Origin: Prevotellaceae bacterium
GTDB taxonomy: Bacteria; Bacteroidota; Bacteroidia; Bacteroidales; UBA932
Reading direction: 5' to 3'
Assembly (NCBI GenBank): GCA_031254635.1
Contig: JAIRUB010000247.1
Location: forward strand, 1 to 5,510
DNA length: 5,510 bases
Shown here one piece after another: positions 1 to 5,510 of this stretch. Numbering within the stretch: position 1 is the first letter of the stretch; the number at the start of each line of letters is the position of its first letter. Below the pieces are notes generated by a model. The model made no database searches and was not told where the DNA came from. It worked only from the letters and a program-made list of their open reading frames with translations. The translations under genes were made by a program, and so were the position numbers.

Positions 1-24
1 CGGCGCGTCAAGGATGCCGCGCCC
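1..24. repeat. GC-rich inverted repeat (REP/MITE-like palindrome, probably partial)
   Basis: GGCGCG (2-7) and CGCGCC (18-23) form a perfect 6-bp stem around a 10-nt loop. The stretch 1-24 has 19 G/C of 24, while the surrounding gene is about 35% GC in the line I counted. It is followed by CTAC and then by a perfect 12-bp AT palindrome at 28-39 (AAAATTAATTTT). The abrupt composition change and the departure from family protein sequence at the same point suggest a small mobile palindromic element inserted into, or ending, the DUF4062 gene. Its left limit is outside the window. With only one copy visible, a chance GC-rich codon run cannot be excluded. Confidence 0.45.
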
Positions 25-852
25 TACAAAATTAATTTTAGACAACACAAAATCAACTGCTTGATCAACCATTTCAAACAAATTACCCTTGTAAATTTGA
101 TAGGAGGGTATCGGTTTCTCCACTCTTATTCCGTGAAAATGAGCGCATTTTACTTCCGATGCAATAAAAAAACGTTGAGGCTGTTTGCCGAAAAGCAAGA
201 TAGCGGCATTGGTTATGCGGCTATCTTTTAATAAATTTAAATGAGTTAAAATAGTTTCTACAGAAGTATCAACCGATAAAGGGAAATTTCTTTTTGCACC
301 GGCTAAGGCTGTGAAGTCCTTAACTTTTTGAGCGTCTAAATCATCTATAGTAGCTTCTCTATTCAATGTTGCATCAAAGGGGGCAGTACGAATGTATTCC
401 ATTTCTTCTAAATAGCGGACTAAAGAAGCATACACTCCTGCCTTCAGCTCGGTAATAGATGAGAATCCTTTTCTAACTACTAATTGTTCAGCCTTTTTGA
501 TTAATGCCAATTCTTTGGGATTTCTTTCCGTTGGTTTGTGGTTAGTTATAAAAATTAATCTTGGTTTATGATGAACGGCAGCAAAATAAAACTCTCTCTC
601 GGTAGGTGAAATTCCATCGGCATCTTCATAGCCATATTCTTTCCCAAACAATCCAATGTATAAGTCACATTTTTCTACTTCTTTCAAATAGATAGCAGAG
701 ACTGAATGGTTAGCTGCCGGGAGGTTCTCAAATATAAATGGTTCGAAGAATAACCCAAGCATGGCATCAGAAGTTAAGTAGTTGAAAAGCATTTGCCGTT
801 CTTCTACAAACTCCAACTGTACACTACTGATAAATATCTTAATTTTCCTCAT
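1..852 (-). CDS. DUF4062 domain protein with RecG-C/Schlafen-AlbA-type ATP-binding-protein middle region (partial, 3' end off left edge)
   Basis: I translated this frame by hand: ATG at 852-850, then 284 codons with no stop to the window edge. The N-terminus (residues 1-16) carries the FISSVQxEF motif typical of DUF4062. CDLYIGLFGKEYGYED (62-77) and SPTEREF (82-88) complete the family signature. DUF4062 is thought to have a TIR-like Rossmann fold and to act as an N-terminal sensor or effector module. Residues about 200-270, centred on ITNAAILLFGKQPQRFF (213-229), match the segment that in DUF4062/ATP-binding proteins leads into the RecG-C-type histidine-kinase-like ATPase. That ATPase domain would lie beyond the edge. 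An in-frame TGA upstream fixes the start downstream of it, and a purine-rich AGGGTG lies about 8 nt before the ATG. The last codons (VGRGILDAP, 276-284) come from a GC-rich palindrome and do not resemble the family, so the gene may be interrupted there. Substrate and function are unknown; a regulatory or defence role is only inference. The gene lies 59 bp downstream of clpC and may be read through from it. Confidence 0.85.
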   Translation of the reverse strand, partial: MRKIKIFISSVQLEFVEERQMLFNYLTSDAMLGLFFEPFIFENLPAANHSVSAIYLKEVEKCDLYIGLFGKEYGYEDADGISPTEREFYFAAVHHKPRLIFITNHKPTERNPKELALIKKAEQLVVRKGFSSITELKAGVYASLVRYLEEMEYIRTAPFDATLNREATIDDLDAQKVKDFTALAGAKRNFPLSVDTSVETILTHLNLLKDSRITNAAILLFGKQPQRFFIASEVKCAHFHGIRVEKPIPSYQIYKGNLFEMVDQAVDFVLSKINFVGRGILDAP

Positions 853-860
853 AATCAATT

Positions 861-888
861 CACCCTTTACCTTTCACCTTGTACCCCA
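861..888. repeat. Heptanucleotide tandem repeat A, 4 imperfect units
   Basis: Four consecutive 7-bp units start at 861, 868, 875 and 882 with consensus YACCYTT on the plus strand (AAGGTR-like on the minus strand). Each unit differs from the consensus at no more than two positions. The tract fills most of the spacer between clpC and the DUF4062 start. Read on the minus strand it is a G/A-rich leader, and its last unit places AGGGTG about 8 nt before the DUF4062 ATG, where it could serve as a ribosome binding site. It resembles short tandemly repeated sequences of intergenic DNA in cyanobacteria and some Bacteroidetes. Confidence 0.6.
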
Positions 889-894
889 AATCCA
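887..894 (-). promoter_or_regulatory. Weak candidate -7 element for the DUF4062 gene
   Basis: The minus strand reads TGGATTTG here, one mismatch from the Bacteroidetes TAnnTTTG box, 35 nt before the DUF4062 start codon. A TTG occurs 18 nt further upstream (915-913), but it is part of repeat tract B. The match may be accidental, and transcription from clpC is an alternative. Confidence 0.15.
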
Positions 895-928
895 TTTTCA
901 ATTTTCAACTTTCAATTCTCAATTCTCG
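894..928. repeat. Heptanucleotide tandem repeat B, 5 units, containing the clpC stop codon
   Basis: Five 7-bp units in perfect register start at 894, 901, 908, 915 and 922, with consensus AYTYTCA. The first two are identical (ATTTTCA); the others differ by one or two transitions. On the minus strand the unit reads TGARART, so TGA recurs every 7 bp and falls into a new frame in each unit. The clpC stop is the TGA at 914-912, and the last clpC codons (Arg-Ile-Glu-Asn) overlap the tract. The array is separated from tract A by only 5 bp. Confidence 0.75.
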
Positions 929-3446
929 TCTCCTTCCCATCCTTTGTCAACCCAATGCGCAGGGTTTCGCCAATCTTGATTTTTTGCTGCAAGACGGTTT
1001 CGGCAATGGGATCTTCAAAATAACGCTGTATGGCTCTCTTTAAGGGACGGGCGCCGAATTGCGGATCGTAGCCCTGTTCAGCAACAAATTTCTTGGCTTC
1101 GGCGCTAATTTCTATTTCATAAACGGCACGCTTAATGCGGCTGTACAATTCGTCTAACTCAATATCTATAATCTTGTAAATATCGTCCTGACTGAGGGAG
1201 TTGAATAATATCTGCTCATCGACACGGTTCAGAAACTCGGGCGTAAAGGTTTTCCGCAGCGATTTTTCGATGATGCTGCGTGTGTTTTCGGCGATGTTGC
1301 GCTTGGTGGCATTGGCAAAACCTACCCCTTGGCCAAAATCTTTCAGCTCGCGGCTGCCAATGTTCGACGTCATAATCAACACCGTGTTGCGGAAGTCGAT
1401 TTTCCTGCCGGTGCTGTCGTTCAACATTCCTTCATCTAATACTTGTAACAATAAGTTGAAAATATCAGGGTGCGCCTTTTCTATTTCGTCTAACAATACC
1501 ACGGCGTAGGGTTTGCGGCGCACGCGCTCTGTCAGTTGTCCGCCCTCCTCATAGCCCACATAGCCCGGAGGCGCTCCGATAAGTCGGCTGAGCGCATATT
1601 TCTCCATATATTCACTCATGTCGATACGAATCATATTGTCGGCCGAGTCGAACAGATATTCGGTAAGCACTTTTGCCAACTGCGTTTTGCCAACGCCTGT
1701 TGGCCCTAAGAACACAAAGCTGCCGATGGGCTTATTCGGATCTTTGAGGCCTGCCCTGTTGCGCTGAATGGCACGCACCAACTTATCAACAGCCTCGTTT
1801 TGGCCAATCACCTTTCCTTTGAGTGCCTTGCCCATTTTCATCAGGCGGGCGCTTTCGGCTTCAGCTACGCGGTGAATGGGGATATTAGCCATCATTGATA
1901 CCACTTCAGCTACCTTTTCGGCGTCCACAGTTTCGCGGCACTTTTCTTGCTCGGCTTGCCATATATCTTGTGCGTGGCCTAAATCTTTCTGTAGTTGCAC
2001 TTCCTCGTCGCGCAGCGCTGCAGCCCTAATGTAATCTTGCGCTTTCAGCACCTTCCGTTTTTCTTCGCGCAGGGTTTCCAATTTATTTTCTAATTCTTCA
2101 ATATTGGAAGGCGCTATCACCTGAGCTATGCGGACACGTGCGCCCGCCTCGTCCATAGCGTCTATGGCTTTGTCGGGTAAGCAGCGGTCGGTGATGTAGC
2201 GTTGTGTGAGATACACACAGGCGCGCAACGCTTCCGGCGTGTATAAAGCATTGTGGTGTTTTTCGTAGCGTTCCTTAATGTTCATAAGAATTTCAACCGT
2301 TTCGTCGGGCGAGGTAGGTTCTACCATAATTTTCTGGAAACGCCGCTCCAGCGCCCCGTCTTTTTCTATATGTTGACGGTATTCGTCGAGCGTAGTGGCG
2401 CCTATACATTGAATTTCGCCGTGTGCCAGCGCAGGTTTAAGCATATTGGCAGCATCTAAGGAGCCGCCTGCTCCGCCGGCGCCAACCAAGGTATGCAATT
2501 CATCGATAAATAATATCAGGTTAGGCGTTTTGGTTAGCTCGTTGAGGATAGCTTTCATACGTTCTTCAAACTGGCCGCGGTACTTGGTTCCCGCCACGAT
2601 AGAGGCCACATCTAAGGCTATAATGCGCTTGTCTAACAAAATGCGCGACACCTTGCGCTGGGCGATGCGTAGCGCCAATCCCTCTGCTATGGCCGATTTA
2701 CCAACACCCGGCTCGCCAATCAGTGCAGGATTGTTCTTCTTGCGGCGGCTCAAAATTTGGGCTAAACGCTCAATTTCCTTTTCGCGGCCGATTACAGGGT
2801 CTAATTTCCCTTCTTTAGCAGTGGCCGTGAGGTCAACGCCATAATTGTCCAACACCGGCGTATCGCTTTGCGGTTTGGTATTGAGCATAGCGCTTGAAGA
2901 TGAACTGTTTGCTTTGGGAGAAGAACTATTCTTAGTGCCTTTATTTTCTATCTCGTCATCATCTTCCTCATAATCAACGCTTGACTTAATAGGCGCAGGT
3001 TGGTTGGTAAATTTAGCATAAACTGAAGCGTAATCTATGTCATATTCTTTAAAAATAGGCATAAGTGCAGGGTGCAGGCCCTCTTCTTCGTGCAGTATGG
3101 CCAACAAAAGATGAATTGCAGAAGGCTGATTATCTTTGGTATTACGGGCTTCTAAAGTCATTTTACCTATAATCTGCATTGATTCAGGTGTAATATTGAT
3201 TCTTTTGCTTTCCTCAAAGGGAATAGCTTGGCTTTTTTTAACTAATTTTTCAATTTTCTTTTTAAGTAGCTGAGGGTTTGCAACAAAGCCTGTAATTAAT
3301 TTTACCGCATTGTTATCGTTATGGCGTAAAATGCCCAGCACCAAATGTTCGGGGAATACATTACAATCTCCTAACCTCATAGCTTCTTCGCAACTGTAAG
3401 TGATAATCTTATTAACTTCTTCCGTAAATGATAATCCTAAATTCAT
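912..3446 (-). CDS. clpC: ATP-dependent Clp protease ATP-binding subunit ClpC (Hsp100/AAA+ unfoldase)
   Basis: ClpC is a cytoplasmic hexameric AAA+ unfoldase that threads proteins into the ClpP peptidase. The 844-residue length fits the family. Order: Clp N-domain, two repeats (about 5-70 and 84-148); acidic/serine-rich linker (about 152-196); AAA-1 with Walker A GEPGVGKS (244-251), pore loop KYRG (288-291), Walker B ILFIDE (311-316) and arginine pair RR (368-369); short middle domain with a UVR-like coiled coil (about 448-490); AAA-2 with Walker A GPTGVGKT (581-588), pore loop GYVG (628-631), Walker B VVLLDE (649-654), sensor-1 Asn695 and sensor-2 GAR (798-800). The VGF at 708-710 is the ClpP-docking loop; together with the short middle domain it excludes ClpB. 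All catalytic residues are present. The frame is open up to an ATG at 3482, but MNLGLSFTEE from 3446 matches the family start, and the candidate promoter box lies between the two ATGs. Transcribed divergently from gyrA, probably from its own promoter; DUF4062 lies 59 bp downstream. Confidence 0.96.
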   Translation of the reverse strand: MNLGLSFTEEVNKIITYSCEEAMRLGDCNVFPEHLVLGILRHNDNNAVKLITGFVANPQLLKKKIEKLVKKSQAIPFEESKRINITPESMQIIGKMTLEARNTKDNQPSAIHLLLAILHEEEGLHPALMPIFKEYDIDYASVYAKFTNQPAPIKSSVDYEEDDDEIENKGTKNSSSPKANSSSSSAMLNTKPQSDTPVLDNYGVDLTATAKEGKLDPVIGREKEIERLAQILSRRKKNNPALIGEPGVGKSAIAEGLALRIAQRKVSRILLDKRIIALDVASIVAGTKYRGQFEERMKAILNELTKTPNLILFIDELHTLVGAGGAGGSLDAANMLKPALAHGEIQCIGATTLDEYRQHIEKDGALERRFQKIMVEPTSPDETVEILMNIKERYEKHHNALYTPEALRACVYLTQRYITDRCLPDKAIDAMDEAGARVRIAQVIAPSNIEELENKLETLREEKRKVLKAQDYIRAAALRDEEVQLQKDLGHAQDIWQAEQEKCRETVDAEKVAEVVSMMANIPIHRVAEAESARLMKMGKALKGKVIGQNEAVDKLVRAIQRNRAGLKDPNKPIGSFVFLGPTGVGKTQLAKVLTEYLFDSADNMIRIDMSEYMEKYALSRLIGAPPGYVGYEEGGQLTERVRRKPYAVVLLDEIEKAHPDIFNLLLQVLDEGMLNDSTGRKIDFRNTVLIMTSNIGSRELKDFGQGVGFANATKRNIAENTRSIIEKSLRKTFTPEFLNRVDEQILFNSLSQDDIYKIIDIELDELYSRIKRAVYEIEISAEAKKFVAEQGYDPQFGARPLKRAIQRYFEDPIAETVLQQKIKIGETLRIGLTKDGKETRIEN

Positions 3447-3471
3447 CGTTTTCAATTCATAAAATAAACTA

Positions 3472-3479
3472 CAAAAATA
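3472..3479 (-). promoter_or_regulatory. Candidate clpC -7 promoter element
   Basis: The minus strand reads TATTTTTG, a full match to the Bacteroidetes TAnnTTTG box, ending 25 nt before the clpC ATG at 3446. This implies a leader of roughly 20 nt. No TTTG-like -33 element is present at the expected 19-nt spacing (AATT there). No CIRCE inverted repeat or CtsR-type direct repeat is visible, so heat-shock control is not supported by the sequence. Confidence 0.45.
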
Positions 3480-3526
3480 CAAAAAAAATATGACTTTTAA
3501 TTGTTGAAAACTCTTTTAAAAAAATG

Positions 3527-3557
3527 TTCGTTAATTGAATATTTTTTCGTACCTTAG
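3527..3557 (+). promoter_or_regulatory. Candidate gyrA promoter (-33 TTCG, -7 TACCTTAG)
   Basis: TACCTTAG at 3550-3557 differs from the Bacteroidetes -7 consensus TAnnTTTG by one base. TTCG at 3527-3530 differs by one base from the -33 TTTG and sits at the usual 19-nt spacing. The implied start of transcription is about 20 nt before the gyrA ATG, matching the short leader on the clpC side. No Shine-Dalgarno sequence precedes the gene; the bases before the ATG are A-rich, as is normal in this phylum. Confidence 0.45.
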
Positions 3558-3582
3558 CGTTCTTTTTGTAAATAAGTTAAAA

Positions 3583-5510
3583 ATGATTGAAAACAACGAA
3601 AACACAGAGCGGATTATCAAAGTCAATATAGAAGAGGAAATGAAATCCTCCTATATCGACTATTCTATGTCGGTAATCGTGTCTCGTGCTCTCCCTGATG
3701 TGCGTGACGGATTGAAACCTGTACATCGCCGTATTCTTTTCGGAATGTCGGAACTTGGCTTGTCGCCGGGTAAACCTTATAAAAAATCGGCGCGTATCGT
3801 GGGCGATGTGATGGGTAAATACCATCCGCACGGCGACTCGGCCTTATATGAAGCGATGGTGCGTATGGCGCAGGAGTGGAGCTTGCGCTACCTCTTAGTC
3901 GATGGTCAGGGCAATTATGGCTCTGTGGATGGCGACCAGGCAGCGGCGATGCGTTATACCGAAGCCCGCCTGCAAAAAATGTCGGAAGATGTGCTGGCCG
4001 ACTTGGATAAAAATACAGTGGACTTTCGTCCCAATTATAGTGAAGAATATATGGAGCCGTCTGTCTTGGCTACCAAAGTTCCTTTATTGTTAATCAACGG
4101 CGCTTCGGGTATTGCTGTGGGTATGGCCACCAATATGGCCCCGCATAATCTTACGGAAATATGTAATGCCATTTGCGCTTATATCGATAATAACAATATC
4201 ACTACTGAGGAATTGATGCAGTATGTGAAAGCGCCCGATTTTCCTACGGGAGCTACCATCTATGGTATTCAAGGAATAAAAGAGGCCTACGAAACGGGTA
4301 GGGGACGTGTGGTGTTGCGCTCCAAAACCGATGTGGAAACCTCTTCCAGTGGCCGCGAAACCATTGTCATCAGCGAGATTCCTTATCAGGTTAATAAAAA
4401 AGAACTGATTGAAAAAATTGCTGCCTTGGTAGAAGAAAAGAAGGTGGAAGGCATTGCTTTTGTAAACGATGAAAGCGACCGCAACGGTATGCGTATTGTT
4501 GTAAAACTGAAGCAGGGCGCGGTTGCTAATGTGGTGCTCAATAATTTGTTTAAATATACTGCACTGCAAAGCGCTTTTTCTATCAACAATATTGCCTTGG
4601 TTGACGGACGGCCTTGTTTACTTTCGTTAAAACAGCTGTTGAAATATTTTGTGCGCCATCGCCACGAAGTGGTGGTACGTCGTACACGTTATGAATTGGA
4701 ACAGGCAGAAAAAAGAGCGCATATCCTCGAAGGCTTGTTGATTGCCTTAGACCACTTAGATGCTGTAATTGCATTGATTCGTGCATCTAAAACACCAGAA
4801 GAAGCCCGTAATGGATTGATGAGCCAATTTGGTTTATCTGAAATTCAGGCTACCGCCATTATAGAAATGCGCCTACGCCAGCTTACCGGCCTTGAACGCG
4901 ATAAAATTAAAAATGAGTACGCCGATTTACAAAAACTGATAGCCGAACTTAACCGCATTTTATCGGATGTAAATTTACAATTGCAGATTGTAAAAGACGA
5001 AACCATTGTCATTCGCGACAAATATGGCGACGAGCGTCGCACGGATATTGTATTAGCTGCCGGCGAATTTAATCCCGAAGATTTTTATGCCGACGAAGAT
5101 ATGGTGATTACCATTTCGCACATGGGTTACATTAAACGTACTTCCTTGCAGGAATATCGCCTGCAAAACCGCGGCGGAGTGGGGGCTAAGGGCAGCAATA
5201 CACGTGATGAAGACTTTTTAGAGCATATCTATGTCGCCAATATGCACAGTACTATGCTGTTCTTTACCCAGAAAGGTCGTTGCTACTGGCTCAAGGTGTA
5301 TGAAGTACCTGAAGGAACTAAGGCTTCTAAAGGCCGCGCTATTCAAAATGTCATAAATATAGAACCCGACGACAAGGTTTGCGCTTACATTAATGTAAAA
5401 AATCTGAGCGAGACAGACTATATTAACAATAATTATATTGTTTTATGTACCAAACGCGGCACAGTGAAAAAAACTTCTTTGGAAGCCTATTCGCGTCCTC
5501 GTGCTAATGG
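3583..5510 (+). CDS. gyrA: DNA gyrase subunit A (partial, 3' end off right edge)
   Basis: GyrA is the DNA cleavage and rejoining subunit of gyrase (A2B2 with GyrB), which introduces negative supercoils using ATP. The first 642 codons are present without interruption. The N-terminal breakage-reunion domain includes MSVIVSRALPDVRDGLKPV (29-47) and the quinolone-resistance region GKYHPHGDSALYE (78-90). The active-site tyrosine is Tyr125 in AAAMRYTE, equivalent to E. coli Tyr122. The conserved INGASGIAVGMATN (171-184) contains the DNA-bending isoleucine Ile177. The coiled-coil and gate region spans about 350-490. The C-terminal DNA-wrapping beta-pinwheel starts near residue 507 and carries a GyrA-box-like QNRGGVGAKG (528-537), which favours GyrA over ParC. 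Ser86 and Glu90 (E. coli 83 and 87) are residues usual in quinolone-susceptible enzymes. The start at 3583 gives the expected N-terminus. Roughly 200 C-terminal residues should lie beyond the edge. Confidence 0.97.
   Translation, partial: MIENNENTERIIKVNIEEEMKSSYIDYSMSVIVSRALPDVRDGLKPVHRRILFGMSELGLSPGKPYKKSARIVGDVMGKYHPHGDSALYEAMVRMAQEWSLRYLLVDGQGNYGSVDGDQAAAMRYTEARLQKMSEDVLADLDKNTVDFRPNYSEEYMEPSVLATKVPLLLINGASGIAVGMATNMAPHNLTEICNAICAYIDNNNITTEELMQYVKAPDFPTGATIYGIQGIKEAYETGRGRVVLRSKTDVETSSSGRETIVISEIPYQVNKKELIEKIAALVEEKKVEGIAFVNDESDRNGMRIVVKLKQGAVANVVLNNLFKYTALQSAFSINNIALVDGRPCLLSLKQLLKYFVRHRHEVVVRRTRYELEQAEKRAHILEGLLIALDHLDAVIALIRASKTPEEARNGLMSQFGLSEIQATAIIEMRLRQLTGLERDKIKNEYADLQKLIAELNRILSDVNLQLQIVKDETIVIRDKYGDERRTDIVLAAGEFNPEDFYADEDMVITISHMGYIKRTSLQEYRLQNRGGVGAKGSNTRDEDFLEHIYVANMHSTMLFFTQKGRCYWLKVYEVPEGTKASKGRAIQNVINIEPDDKVCAYINVKNLSETDYINNNYIVLCTKRGTVKKTSLEAYSRPRAN

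Larger units (their letters stand above)
3447..3582. other. Divergent clpC/gyrA intergenic region
   Basis: This 136-bp, strongly AT-rich spacer separates the two start codons and holds both candidate promoters, whose -7 boxes are about 70 bp apart. I see no small gene, RNA gene, terminator hairpin or clear operator. TTAATTG occurs twice (3497-3503 and 3531-3537), but in DNA of this composition that is weak evidence. Confidence 0.7.

Noticed and set aside
853..911. Rho-independent terminator after clpC
   Set aside because: No GC stem followed by a T run is visible on the minus strand; the spacer is tandem repeats without self-complementarity.
782..1023. Two short overlapping plus-strand ORFs (782-979 and 793-1023)
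   Set aside because: They run antisense through the DUF4062 start, the heptamer repeats and the clpC end. The peptides are low complexity and follow the repeat, with no family resemblance.
1201..2844. Plus-strand ORFs of 68-132 codons opposite clpC (1201-1509, 2253-2459, 2446-2844)
   Set aside because: They are antisense to conserved AAA+ coding sequence and have no recognisable domain, so they are best explained as shadows of clpC codon usage.
912..3446. ClpB disaggregase instead of ClpC
   Set aside because: The middle domain is short and UVR-like rather than the long ClpB coiled coil, and a VGF ClpP-docking loop is present.
3497..3537. Direct repeat TTAATTG (3497-3503 and 3531-3537) as an operator
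   Set aside because: A 7-bp AT-rich word twice in a very AT-rich spacer is expected by chance, and the flanks do not match.
3577..5042. ORFs overlapping gyrA (minus strand at 3577-3831, 4090-4589, 4583-4786 and 4845-5042; plus strand 3902-4093)
   Set aside because: All lie inside uninterrupted gyrA, whose translation is conserved throughout; none has its own recognisable family.
3583..5510. Topoisomerase IV subunit ParC instead of GyrA
   Set aside because: The GyrA-box-like QNRGGVGAKG and the following pinwheel sequence match Bacteroidetes GyrA.

Overview
The window looks like a chromosomal piece from a member of the Bacteroidetes (Bacteroidota). The evidence is the close family resemblance of its ClpC and GyrA, promoter elements resembling the Bacteroidetes TAnnTTTG box, A-rich start regions without a clear Shine-Dalgarno sequence, and the divergent clpC/gyrA pairing, which I recall from other Bacteroidetes. 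I cannot place it below phylum level from sequence alone.

Layout: 1-852 (minus) is the 5' part of a DUF4062 gene that runs off the left edge. Its last readable codons lie in a GC-rich inverted repeat. 853-911 is a short spacer made almost entirely of two heptanucleotide tandem-repeat tracts; the second runs into the clpC coding sequence and supplies its stop codon. 912-3446 (minus) is a complete clpC (844 aa) encoding the AAA+ unfoldase of the Clp protease. 3447-3582 is a 136-bp AT-rich divergent promoter region. 3583-5510 (plus) is the first 642 codons of gyrA, running off the right edge.

clpC and gyrA are housekeeping genes (protein quality control and DNA supercoiling) that share only their intergenic region. 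The DUF4062 gene lies downstream of clpC in the same orientation with a 59-bp gap and no visible terminator hairpin, so read-through from clpC is plausible. It is the accessory-looking part of the window. I did not find a convincing new multi-gene system. The most unusual signals are the repeat structures: two adjacent 7-bp tandem arrays, one of which places TGA in all three frames at the end of clpC, and the GC-rich palindrome inside the DUF4062 gene.
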